Shown piece by piece: positions 28,654 to 37,382 of a stretch of 64,000 bases of DNA. Below the pieces are notes generated by a model that saw nothing but the letters and a program-made list of their open reading frames with translations, was not told the DNA's origin and ran no database searches. This stretch comes from Larkinella terrae (lineage in GTDB: Bacteria; Bacteroidota; Bacteroidia; Cytophagales; Spirosomataceae): NCBI RefSeq assembly GCF_009668025.1, contig NZ_WJXZ01000006.1, positions 310,001 to 374,000 of the forward strand, given 5' to 3'. Within the stretch, counting starts at the first letter, position 1. Each line of letters begins with the position of its first letter. The position numbers were made by a program, and so were the translations under genes.

Positions 28654-28670
28654 CTGGCAATAGATTTGTT
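28654..28670 (+). promoter_or_regulatory. Candidate sigma-54-like promoter of the padR gene
   Basis: CTGGCAATAGATTTGTT, the third copy of this block. TAGATTTG within it also fits the ordinary Bacteroidota -7 box TAnnTTTG, so two readings are possible. The start codon is 28 nt downstream of its end. Confidence 0.45.
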
Positions 28671-28698
28671 CTACAGAAGTTAATTATATCTCTTTTCC

Positions 28699-29037
28699 AT
28701 GAGACGATCCTATTTAGGCGAGTTTGAAGAAGTGGTTCTGCTGACCGTAGCGGTTTTGGCCGAAGGCGCTTACGGCGTTGCGATCACCGACGAACTGGAC
28801 CGGCAAACGGGCCGGACGGTCAGTATCAGCGCCGTTCACGCGGCTTTGCACAGGCTGGAAGAAAAAGGCATGCTGAAGTCGCACCTGGGAGATGCCACGG
28901 CTGAACGCGGTGGACGACGCAAACGGCTCTTCTCCGTCACGGTGCTGGGCAGCCGAACGCTGCACGACATTCGGGCTGTCCGCCAGCAGCTCTGGGATTC
29001 CATTTCCCCGCAGGGCCTGCCGGTTGTAAGTTTATAA
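28699..29037 (+). CDS. PadR-family transcriptional regulator
   Basis: A 112-residue winged-helix regulator. The typical PadR order is visible: LGEFEEVVLLTVAVLAEGAYG, then ITDELDRQTGRTVSISAVHAALHRLEEKGMLKSHLG and the wing GGRRKRLFSVT. It lacks the long C-terminal dimerisation helices of PadR subfamily 1, so it is a short PadR-s2-like form. It precedes three prefix-domain FtsX permeases, a pairing common in Cytophagales, and probably controls them. Confidence 0.88.
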   Translation: MRRSYLGEFEEVVLLTVAVLAEGAYGVAITDELDRQTGRTVSISAVHAALHRLEEKGMLKSHLGDATAERGGRRKRLFSVTVLGSRTLHDIRAVRQQLWDSISPQGLPVVSL

Positions 29038-29139
29038 ATGAACAATTAACAATGAATAATGAACAATGATCGGATTGTATAATTCTGAAAGTCAGTTGAA
29101 TAGGTCTGGAAATTCATTGTTAATTGTTCATTATTCATT
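29038..29139. repeat. Intergenic hairpin, ATGAACAATTAAC family
   Basis: ATGAACAATTAACAATG at 29038-29054 pairs perfectly with 29115-29131. The left arm is itself a permuted tandem of ATGAACAAT/ATGAATAAT words. The right arm ends at the base before the permease ATG at 29140, so the start codon and ribosome-binding region would be in or next to the stem. Confidence 0.75.
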
Positions 29140-31719
29140 ATGAAAAACGAACCTCCCCGCTGGGCTTACCGACTTCTGAGCTGGTTTTGCGCCCCTCACT
29201 TGCTGGAGGAGATTCAGGGCGATCTGCACGAGCGGTTTTTGCGCAATGCAAGGCTGTTTGGGGAGCGGGAGGCCCGCTGGCAGTATGGCTGGGAAGTGCT
29301 GCAATTTCTGCAACCCCAATTTTTGAAACGAAAACCGGATTATTCCCCAAAACCGCACGCTACTGATATGCTACGCAACTATTTCAAGATTGCCTACCGG
29401 ACGATTCTGCAGCAGAAAAGTTACTCCTTTATCAACGTGACGGGGCTGGCGCTGGGGCTGGCGGCCTGTATTTTGATTTTTCTGGTGGTTCGGAATGAAC
29501 TGAGTTACGATGCCTTCAACCGGAAAGCCGACCGGACGTACCGGGTAACCGTTCACGGTCTGGATTACAACCCGAGCGTTTCGTTTGCCGTTGCTCCGGC
29601 TTTCCGCACCGACTTCCCGGAGGCCGAGCAGGTTTCACAATTTCTTTACCAGCGGGAAGCCCAGATTCAGGTTGGTAATGAAAAATTTCTGGAAGAAAGC
29701 TTCGCTTTCGCTGACGGCAGCTTTCCGCAAGTGTTTGATTTTGAGTGGCTGTCGGGTAATCCCAAAACCGCATTGCGGGAACCCAACAACATTGTTTTGA
29801 CCCAAACCATGGCCCGCAAATACTTCGGCGATGTGGACCCGATGGGAAAAACCGTCCGGCTGGATAACGAGAAAGACCTGCGCGTGAGCGGTGTGATCCG
29901 GGATTTGCCGTCTAATACGCATTTGAATTTCAATTTTCTGGTATCCTGGGAAACCGTCCGGAAAGACATGAATTTAAAGAATTTCTGGTCGATTCAGGGG
30001 GGCTATCTCTACGTGGTTTTGCCGGAAAAACTGCAGCCCAAACGCGTGGAAGCACGATTTCCGGCTTTTATCCGGAAAAACTGGGGCCAGGAAATTGCCA
30101 AAGATGCCGCATTGCTGCTGCAACCCCTGCGGGAAATTCACTTCGACAAACGTTACCTGACGCAGATTACGATGCCGCGCTCCAAAGAAACCATTTACGG
30201 ATTGGCGGGTGTTGCTCTCGTTATCATTCTGACGGCCTGCATCAACTTCGTGAATCTGGCGACGGCGCAGGCGGTTCGGCGGTCAAAAGAAGTCGGAATT
30301 CGGAAGGCGTTGGGCGCTTTTCGAGGCCAACTCGTTGGTCAGGTGCTGGGCGAAACCACCCTGCTGGTTGGCATGGCCACGGTGCTGGCGCTGCTGGCGG
30401 TTTTGGCTTTTCTACCCTTCACCAAACCGCTGCTGGACATTCGGCTCGACGCCAGTCAGCTTGCCGAGCCTGCAGTGATTGCCATTATTTCCGGTATCGT
30501 GCTGATAACGATTCTGTTAGCGGGTTTGTACCCGGCGTTTATTCAGTCCGGTTTTCAGCCGATCAAAGCCCTGAAAGCCCGCGCGACGGATACTTCCGTG
30601 AGTGGAATGACGGTTCGGAAAGGGCTGGTCATTCTGCAGTTTGCCATTACGCAGGTCATGATCATTGGAACGCTGGTGGTGGCGAGTCAAATGGATTATT
30701 TCGTCAATCAGGATATGGGTTTTGAAAAAGAAGCCATCGTTTCCTTCTGGTCGGGCAATAAGGCGGATGTGATGCGACAGAAGCTAAAGGGCAATCCGGG
30801 CGTCGAACAGTTCAGTTTTGCGTCCGCCGGACCAGCCTTCAACTTCAATTTTACGCCCTTTTCGTCCCCGGAATTGGGAATGGCGGAGGATGACGTAACC
30901 GAACTGAAACTGGTCGATGAAAATTACATTCCGATGTACCAGCTGGAAATGACAGCGGGCGAACCGATCACGAAAAAAGTGGAAGGAGACACGACGAACA
31001 ACGTGGTGGTCAATCAGACGCTGATTCGGCGGCTGGGTATTCAGAAAGATGCCGATGCGGTTGGCAAGCGGGTGCGGGTGGCGGGCGCTCAGGCCATTAT
31101 TCAGGGTGTGGTCCGGGATTTTCAGAGCGAATCGAAACACAAAAAAATCCGGGCCTGCGTCCTGACCTACAATTCGAGAGCGTTCTGGCAAACCAGCGTT
31201 AAACTGAAACCGCAGAACCTGCGCGAAACCCTAACGAAGATCGAGCAGGATTGGACGGAGCTGAATCCGGAGTCGATTTTTCGGTATGAGTTTGTGGATG
31301 AGCACATTGCGAAACTGTATATGCAGGAAGAAAAGATGTACAATGCGTTCCGGCTTTTCTCGGGTATTGCCATCATTATCGGTGCGATGGGACTATTCGG
31401 CCTGGTTTCGTTGATGGCCGTCCAGCGTACCAAGGAAGTGGGCGTCCGGAAAGTACTGGGCGCTTCGGTTGCCAGCATTGTGCTGTTGTTTTCCCGCGAA
31501 TTCATCTGGCTCATGCTCATCGCGTTCGTGCTGGCGGCTCCGCTGGCGTGGTACGGAATGGATCTCTGGCTGCGCGAATACGCGTATCACATTCAGATCG
31601 GCCCCGCAATTTTCCTGGCTGCGATCCTGGTGACGTTCGTCATTGCTGCCGTTACGGTCAGTTATCAATCCATCAAAGCCGCTTTGGTTGATCCGGTGAA
31701 GTCGTTGCGTTCGGAGTGA
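29140..31719 (+). CDS. Prefix-domain FtsX-type ABC permease 1
   Basis: An 859-residue permease. A prefix of about 75 residues (PPRWAYRLLSWFCAPHLLEE, then GDLHERFLRNARLFG) precedes a transmembrane helix at about 95-115. Two MacB-PCD/FtsX units follow, with cores ILTACINFVNLATAQAVRRS, VGIRKALGAF, AIIIGAMGLFGLVSLMAVQR and VGVRKVLGASVASIVLLFS. It ends VDPVKSLRSE. These proteins normally need an ABC ATPase, but none is nearby; the ATPase may be in trans or they may act independently. It is the first of three tandem copies and probably shares the padR transcript. Confidence 0.92.
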   Translation: MKNEPPRWAYRLLSWFCAPHLLEEIQGDLHERFLRNARLFGEREARWQYGWEVLQFLQPQFLKRKPDYSPKPHATDMLRNYFKIAYRTILQQKSYSFINVTGLALGLAACILIFLVVRNELSYDAFNRKADRTYRVTVHGLDYNPSVSFAVAPAFRTDFPEAEQVSQFLYQREAQIQVGNEKFLEESFAFADGSFPQVFDFEWLSGNPKTALREPNNIVLTQTMARKYFGDVDPMGKTVRLDNEKDLRVSGVIRDLPSNTHLNFNFLVSWETVRKDMNLKNFWSIQGGYLYVVLPEKLQPKRVEARFPAFIRKNWGQEIAKDAALLLQPLREIHFDKRYLTQITMPRSKETIYGLAGVALVIILTACINFVNLATAQAVRRSKEVGIRKALGAFRGQLVGQVLGETTLLVGMATVLALLAVLAFLPFTKPLLDIRLDASQLAEPAVIAIISGIVLITILLAGLYPAFIQSGFQPIKALKARATDTSVSGMTVRKGLVILQFAITQVMIIGTLVVASQMDYFVNQDMGFEKEAIVSFWSGNKADVMRQKLKGNPGVEQFSFASAGPAFNFNFTPFSSPELGMAEDDVTELKLVDENYIPMYQLEMTAGEPITKKVEGDTTNNVVVNQTLIRRLGIQKDADAVGKRVRVAGAQAIIQGVVRDFQSESKHKKIRACVLTYNSRAFWQTSVKLKPQNLRETLTKIEQDWTELNPESIFRYEFVDEHIAKLYMQEEKMYNAFRLFSGIAIIIGAMGLFGLVSLMAVQRTKEVGVRKVLGASVASIVLLFSREFIWLMLIAFVLAAPLAWYGMDLWLREYAYHIQIGPAIFLAAILVTFVIAAVTVSYQSIKAALVDPVKSLRSE

Positions 31720-31847
31720 ACAATGAAAAATTAACAATTAAAAATTAACAATTAATATTGAATTAAGCATCTGATTGTCAGGTGTTTAATTTAGAGAATC
31801 ATTCTGGGTTACCGGATTACTCTATTATTCATTGTTAATTATTCATT
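31716..31847. repeat. Intergenic hairpin, ATGAACAATTAAC family
   Basis: TGAACAATG plus two AATTAACAATT words (31717-31757) face ATTATTCATTGTTAATTATT at 31824-31843. The stop codon of permease 1 is the first TGA of the repeat, and the right arm ends at the permease 2 start codon. The central 60 nt (TGATTGTCAGGTGTTTAA, AATCATTCTGGGTTACC) is homologous to the spacer before permease 3. Confidence 0.65.
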
Positions 31848-34448
31848 ATGAAAAACAAGCCGCCCCGCTGGGCCACCCGATTGCTGGAAATATTCTGCGC
31901 TCCCCATTTGCTGGAGGAGATTGAGGGGGATTTGTACGAGCGGTTTTTGCGGAATGAGCGGTTTGGGGGAACGTCGTTTGCCCGGCGACAATATGCCCGG
32001 GAAGTAATAAGCTTTCTAAAACCATTTGCGCTGAAAAGGCAAGCGCGTGAGTATCCGTCAACACCTTTATTGCAACCCGCTATGATACGTAACTATTTCA
32101 AAACCGCCTGGCGCAATTTGCTGAAAAACCGGTTCTATTCCCTGATCAACATGACCGGTTTGACGGCTGGTCTGGCCGTCGGGATGTTGATTTTGCTGTG
32201 GGTTCAGGACGAACTGAGTTTCGACCGGTTTCATCAGAAAGCGAACCAGATTTACCGGCTTGAAAATGAGGTCGGAACGGGCACAAGCAAGCAAATCTGG
32301 ACCACTACTGTAGCGCCCATTGCCGAAATGGGGAAAAAGGAAGTTCCGGAAATTAAGGAAGCGCTTCGGATCACCGATGGCAGTTTGTATACGCTTTACA
32401 AATACCAGGACAAATCCTTTGCTGAAGAAGAAGCGGTTTTTACCGATCCGACGTTTTTCACGCTCTTTGATTTTGGCCTGATTAAAGGAAATCCGGCGAA
32501 ACCGTTTCCCGATAACAATTCAGTGGTTTTGACCGAAAAAACCGCTAAACGCTACTTCGGCGACGCCGAGCCCATCGGCAAGGCCATCACCGCCGACGGC
32601 AAAACCACCTTTACCGTCAGCGGTATTATCCGGAATTTTCCGAAAAATTCGAGCCTGAAAGGTGATCTGTTTATGCCGATTTCGCACTGGTTCAGCGTGA
32701 TTTACGCGAATCGGAAAGACGGCCGGAACCAGCACAACGACTTCCACGAATTCTCGTACGCGACGTTTTTTCAGCTGCAACCGGGCGTTTCCACCACCGC
32801 GTTGGCGGATAAATTGCGGAATATTCACCTCCGCAATAAACCGGACGATACTGACCTGACGTATCTTTTGCAGGCCTTGCCGGACATGCACCTCTACAAA
32901 GCCGACGGCACCGAGGGAGGCATCGAAACCGTTCGGATGTTTGTCATCATTGCCTTACTCATTCTGGTGATTGCCTGCATCAATTACGTCAATCTCTCCA
33001 CGGCGCGCTCGATGCTGCGGGCCAAGGAAGTCAGTATGCGGAAAATCGTGGGCGCGGCCAAAATGCAGTTATTCCTGCAATTTATCGTCGAAACCGCCCT
33101 GCTGTTTTCCCTTTCGGCCTTCCTCGCCATTGGGTTGATGACGCTGCTGATGCCGTTCTACAACGAACTTTCGGGAAAACAACTCGTCATCGATTTTTCC
33201 GATTCGCAGATCTGGGCGGTTATCGCGTCCACCATTGCCGGAACGCTGCTGGCATCGAGCATCTACCCGGCGCTGCTGCTTTCGTCCTTCGAACCGCTGA
33301 AGGCGCTGAAAGGCAAGGTTTCGGCGCGTCTGACGGATGCGGTTTTCCGGAAAATACTGGTTGTCACACAGTTTACGTTTACGGTGATCCTGATTTCGGG
33401 AACGCTGATCATCGGCAATCAACTCGACTACATTCATTCGAAGGAGTTGGGCTACGACAAAGACCACGTTTTATCTTTTTACATGCGGGACCTGGGCGCG
33501 CACTTCGACGCGGCCAAAACGGAATTGCTGAAACAGCCGGGTGTCGCCGGAGTGACCCGGGCCAACAGCAATATTGTTTCGATTGGTATGCAAACCGGCG
33601 CGACCAACTGGGATGGCAAACAACCCGGCGAAACCATGATGATCCGTCCCGTTGCGGTCAACCAGGATTTTATTCCATTCTTTAAAATAAAAGTCGATCA
33701 GGGCGTGAATTTCACCGGGGCGGTTTCGGACTCGCTGCACTTTATCCTGAACGAAACCGCCGTCAAGGCCGCCCGGATCAAAAATCCGATTGGCAAGCGG
33801 TTTAAGCTCTGGGACCGGGAGGGAACCATCATTGGCGTGGTAAAGGATTTTCATTTTGCCTCCATGAAATCCAGGATCGAGCCTTCCATTTTCTTTTACG
33901 ATCCGAACCGGGCGGGGCGAATGTTCATCAAAACGACGGGCCAGGAGGCTCCCAACGTCATTGCCACCGCCAAGCGCTTGTGGAAGCAGTACAACGCCGA
34001 ATACCCGTTCAAATACGATTTTCTGGATCAGACTTTCGATGATCTGTACAAAACCGAACAGCGCACGGGTACGCTCTTCACGGTTTTTGCAACCATCGCC
34101 ATTGTCATTTCCTGCCTGGGTCTGTTCGGTCTGGTGGCCTACACGGCGCAGGTACGGACCCGCGAAATTGGCGTCCGCAAAGTGTTGGGCGCCACGGTGC
34201 CGGGAATCATCCAACTACTGGCCAAAGACTTCGTCAAACTGGTGCTGATTGCCATTGCCATTGCCGTTCCAGTGGCCTGGTACGCGATGGATCAGTGGCT
34301 TCAGGGCTTTGCCTACCGGATCAGCATCGAATGGTGGATGTTTGCCCTGGCCGGACTGCTGGCGCTGGCCATTGCCCTGCTGACGGTCAGTTTCCAGAGT
34401 ATCAAAGCCGCCGTAGTGAATCCGGTGAAGTCACTTCGTTCCGAATGA
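31848..34448 (+). CDS. Prefix-domain FtsX-type ABC permease 2
   Basis: An 866-residue paralogue of the previous gene. The prefix is PPRWATRLLEIFCAPHLLEE and GDLYERFLRNERFGG. FtsX cores read ILVIACINYVNLSTARSMLR with VSMRKIVGAAKMQLFLQFI, then AIVISCLGLFGLVAYTAQVR with IGVRKVLGATVPGIIQLLA. It ends NPVKSLRSE. It differs from copy 1 mainly in the large periplasmic domains, as expected if the copies handle different partners. Confidence 0.92.
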   Translation: MKNKPPRWATRLLEIFCAPHLLEEIEGDLYERFLRNERFGGTSFARRQYAREVISFLKPFALKRQAREYPSTPLLQPAMIRNYFKTAWRNLLKNRFYSLINMTGLTAGLAVGMLILLWVQDELSFDRFHQKANQIYRLENEVGTGTSKQIWTTTVAPIAEMGKKEVPEIKEALRITDGSLYTLYKYQDKSFAEEEAVFTDPTFFTLFDFGLIKGNPAKPFPDNNSVVLTEKTAKRYFGDAEPIGKAITADGKTTFTVSGIIRNFPKNSSLKGDLFMPISHWFSVIYANRKDGRNQHNDFHEFSYATFFQLQPGVSTTALADKLRNIHLRNKPDDTDLTYLLQALPDMHLYKADGTEGGIETVRMFVIIALLILVIACINYVNLSTARSMLRAKEVSMRKIVGAAKMQLFLQFIVETALLFSLSAFLAIGLMTLLMPFYNELSGKQLVIDFSDSQIWAVIASTIAGTLLASSIYPALLLSSFEPLKALKGKVSARLTDAVFRKILVVTQFTFTVILISGTLIIGNQLDYIHSKELGYDKDHVLSFYMRDLGAHFDAAKTELLKQPGVAGVTRANSNIVSIGMQTGATNWDGKQPGETMMIRPVAVNQDFIPFFKIKVDQGVNFTGAVSDSLHFILNETAVKAARIKNPIGKRFKLWDREGTIIGVVKDFHFASMKSRIEPSIFFYDPNRAGRMFIKTTGQEAPNVIATAKRLWKQYNAEYPFKYDFLDQTFDDLYKTEQRTGTLFTVFATIAIVISCLGLFGLVAYTAQVRTREIGVRKVLGATVPGIIQLLAKDFVKLVLIAIAIAVPVAWYAMDQWLQGFAYRISIEWWMFALAGLLALAIALLTVSFQSIKAAVVNPVKSLRSE

Positions 34449-34455
34449 AGAAATC

Positions 34456-34569
34456 AATGAACAATTAACAATGAATAATGAATTAAACTTTTGATTGTCA
34501 GATGTTTTAGGTTGGGAAAATCATTCTGAGTTACCAGCTCGTCCTAGTATTCATTATACATTGTTCATT
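34456..34569. repeat. Intergenic hairpin, ATGAACAATTAAC family
   Basis: AATGAACAATTAACAATGAA words at 34456-34486 face ATTCATTATACATTGTTCATT at 34549-34569, again ending at the permease 3 ATG. The loop shares TGATTGTCAGATGTTTTA and AATCATTCTGAGTTACC with the spacer at 31.78 kb, so gene and spacer were duplicated as one unit. Confidence 0.65.
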
Positions 34570-37242
34570 ATGAAAAACATGCCGCCCCGCTGGGCTGATC
34601 GCTTACTGGAAGCCTTTTGCGCTCCCCATTTGCTGGAGGAAGTTCAGGGCGATTTGTATGAGCGGTTTTTGCGAAATGGAAAGCTGTTCGGAGTAGCCTT
34701 TGCCCGGCGGCAATACGCCAGGGAAGTGCTGGGCTTTCTGAAACGCCCTTTTGCCCTGAAACGCCAATTGAATGAATATTCATCACCTTCTATTCTGAAT
34801 CCTGTCATGCTTCGTAACTATCTTAAAACCTCGTTCCGCAACCTGACAAAAAACAAGGTCAGCGCGCTGATCAATCTTTTCGGGCTGAGTCTGGGCGTAA
34901 CAGCCTGTCTGGTCATCTACCTCATTACGAACTACGAACTGAGCTACGACACCTTTCATCCCGACCGGGAACGGATTTACCGACTGGTTGGTACGGAGAA
35001 GTTCAACCCACAGGCCGATGTTCGTCCGGCCGGATTCGTTCCGAACGCCGTTCCGGCCGCTGTACGTAACGAAGTGACGGGTTTGGGAACGGTGGCGGCT
35101 TTTCACAACATCGAATCGGAAGTGCTGATTCCGGAAGGTTCCGAGAAACCCCGCAGATTTGAGCACCGGGATCATGGGCAAGACAATGCCGAAATCATCG
35201 TGGCCGACCCGCAATATTTCGATATTTTTCATTACCAATGGATGGCCGGGGATCCGAAAACCGCCATGACCGAACCCTTTCAGGTGGTGTTGTCGGAGCG
35301 GAAAGCGCGGAAATACTTTGGCGAGCTGCCGCTCGAACAAATCCTGGGCCGGTCGGTCATTTACTGGGATTCGGTTCAGGTCAAAGTATCGGGCATTGTG
35401 AAAGACTGGCAAAAACCGTCGGATTTCACCTTTACGGATTTCATTTCAATGGCCACCGTTCGGAGCAGCCAGTTGAAAAAGGGCATCGATCTGGACCAAT
35501 GGGATGACATCTGGTCGTCGTCGCAGGCCTTCGTCAAATTGCCGGAAGGCACCCGGCCCGAGCAGTTTGACAAAGCTTTTCTGGCCTTTTCCAAAGAACA
35601 TTTCCGGAAAGATTTCAAGTTTGTGCCCGGCCTGCAACCCCTTTCGGACCTGCATTTCAACGCCGATTATGTCGATAATTATTCCCGGAAAGCTCATCTG
35701 CCCACCTTGTACGGCATGATGGGCGTAGCGGTTTTTATTCTGCTGATTGCCGCCATCAACTTCATCAATCTGGCCACGGCCCAATCGGTTCAGCGGTCGA
35801 AGGAAGTGGGCGTTCGGAAAGTGCTGGGAAGTAGCCGCAAAAGCCTGGTGGTTCAGTTTTTAAGCGAAACCAGCTTATTGACGTTGATCGCCGTCGGCCT
35901 TGCGCTGGTATTAGTAAACCCAATTCTAACGGCATTTCAATCGGTAACTCCCCGAGGATTAACTTTCAATTTATTCAGCCTGAAAACGCTCCTTTTTCTC
36001 TTAGGCGTCACCGTAACCACATCATTACTGGCCGGTTTTTATCCTTCGCTGGTGCTATCGTCGTATCTGCCCGCGCTGACTCTCAAAGGTCAGAGTGCGC
36101 TGAAAGGTGGTCAGAAAGGATATTTGCGTAAAGGCTTGATTGTTTTCCAGTTTACGGTTTCGCTGATCTTCATCATCGGTACGTTGATCGTGGAGCGGCA
36201 GCTCAGTTACATTCGCAACAAGGACCTGGGTTTCTCAACTGACGCCATTATTGAGGTGAAGTCCGGGCGGGCGGGTAAAACCGAAGTGCTGCTAGAAAAA
36301 ATTGGGCAACTCTCGGGCGTTGAGCGCGTGACGAAACAGTGGTTTCCACCGATGGGCATGAGCTACATGATGACCAAAATGAAGTATAAGGGTAAAAAAG
36401 AAATCGAACTGGATGTGTCGGCGAAAGTGGGCGACGCGAATTTTATTCCGCTCTACAACCTCCGGATACTGGCGGGCCGGAACTACCTGAAAAGTGATTC
36501 CCTCCGTGAACTGGTTATCAATGAGACCTTTGCCAAACGACTGGGCTTTCAAAAACCAGCGGATGCCGTGAACAAATTACTGGAATTTGATGGCAAAACC
36601 TTCCCGATTGTGGGCGTTGTGGCCGATTTCCACGAACAATCATTCCACTCCAAAATTGACCCGACCTTTATCGGTTACCTACCCCGGCAAGCCCGGAATA
36701 TTGGGGTGAAACTGGCCGTCAAGGGGCAGCAGGTCAATGAGTTAAAGGAAGCGCTGGCCAGCATTGAAGCCCAGTGGAAAACCGTACATCCCGACAAGAA
36801 ATTCGAATACGACTTTCTGGACGACCGAATTGCCCAGCTTTACGAAAAAGAGCAGAAAACCAGTCGACTGGTCAATACCGCAACGGGTATCGCCATCCTG
36901 ATTTCGTGCATGGGATTGTTCGGTCTGGCTACTTTTACGGCCGAGCAGCGCACCAAGGAAATCAGTGTTCGGAAAGTGCTGGGTGCTTCGGTCGCCAGTA
37001 TTGTTGCATTGTTGTCGAAAGATTTTCTGAAACTGGTTCTTCTCGCCCTGTTGCTGGCTGCCCCGGTCGCTTGGTGGGCCATGAGCAAATGGCTGAAAGA
37101 TTTTGCCTATAAAGTTGACATTGAGTGGTGGATATTCGCGCTGGCTGGTTTGCTGGCGGTGGGCATCGCGCTGCTGACCATCAGTTTTCAGAGCATCCGG
37201 GCGGCCCTGACAAACCCGGTCAAGAGCCTGCGGAGCGAGTGA
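34570..37242 (+). CDS. Prefix-domain FtsX-type ABC permease 3
   Basis: An 890-residue permease. The ATG at 34570 gives the family start MKNMPPRWADRLLEAFCAPH; a longer frame from 34495 would only add translated spacer. FtsX cores read LLIAAINFINLATAQSVQRS with VGVRKVLGSSRKSLVVQFL, then AILISCMGLFGLATFTAEQR with ISVRKVLGASVASIVALLS. It ends NPVKSLRSE. It is the last of the tandem copies, followed by a strong GC-rich hairpin that probably ends the transcript. Confidence 0.92.
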   Translation: MKNMPPRWADRLLEAFCAPHLLEEVQGDLYERFLRNGKLFGVAFARRQYAREVLGFLKRPFALKRQLNEYSSPSILNPVMLRNYLKTSFRNLTKNKVSALINLFGLSLGVTACLVIYLITNYELSYDTFHPDRERIYRLVGTEKFNPQADVRPAGFVPNAVPAAVRNEVTGLGTVAAFHNIESEVLIPEGSEKPRRFEHRDHGQDNAEIIVADPQYFDIFHYQWMAGDPKTAMTEPFQVVLSERKARKYFGELPLEQILGRSVIYWDSVQVKVSGIVKDWQKPSDFTFTDFISMATVRSSQLKKGIDLDQWDDIWSSSQAFVKLPEGTRPEQFDKAFLAFSKEHFRKDFKFVPGLQPLSDLHFNADYVDNYSRKAHLPTLYGMMGVAVFILLIAAINFINLATAQSVQRSKEVGVRKVLGSSRKSLVVQFLSETSLLTLIAVGLALVLVNPILTAFQSVTPRGLTFNLFSLKTLLFLLGVTVTTSLLAGFYPSLVLSSYLPALTLKGQSALKGGQKGYLRKGLIVFQFTVSLIFIIGTLIVERQLSYIRNKDLGFSTDAIIEVKSGRAGKTEVLLEKIGQLSGVERVTKQWFPPMGMSYMMTKMKYKGKKEIELDVSAKVGDANFIPLYNLRILAGRNYLKSDSLRELVINETFAKRLGFQKPADAVNKLLEFDGKTFPIVGVVADFHEQSFHSKIDPTFIGYLPRQARNIGVKLAVKGQQVNELKEALASIEAQWKTVHPDKKFEYDFLDDRIAQLYEKEQKTSRLVNTATGIAILISCMGLFGLATFTAEQRTKEISVRKVLGASVASIVALLSKDFLKLVLLALLLAAPVAWWAMSKWLKDFAYKVDIEWWIFALAGLLAVGIALLTISFQSIRAALTNPVKSLRSE

Positions 37243-37245
37243 GGA

Positions 37246-37313
37246 GCAACGGGGTAAGGGCCTGGGGCAAAGGGAGAATAGTTACCCTCTGCCCCAGGCC
37301 CATACCCCGTTGC
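37246..37313. terminator. Long GC-rich intergenic hairpin after the permease cluster
   Basis: Arms 37246-37269 and 37290-37313 pair over 24 nt with a single mismatch (core GGGCCTGGGGCA); the loop contains a further AGGG/CCCT pair. It begins 4 nt after the stop. There is no T-run, so termination is plausible but unproven. It belongs to the long intergenic hairpin class. Confidence 0.65.
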
Positions 37314-37316
37314 CTA

Positions 37317-37352
37317 TTTCCTATGTGGTTCTGGGGAAAAACCGTACTTTTG
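37317..37352 (+). promoter_or_regulatory. Predicted promoter of the aminotransferase gene
   Basis: TACTTTTG at 37345-37352 fits TAnnTTTG, with TTTC at 37317-37320 in the -33 region. The transcript would start near 37359, about 24 nt before the GTG start. Confidence 0.5.
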
Positions 37353-37382
37353 CGGCTCTAAAACCATTTAATTTCCGCTCAA

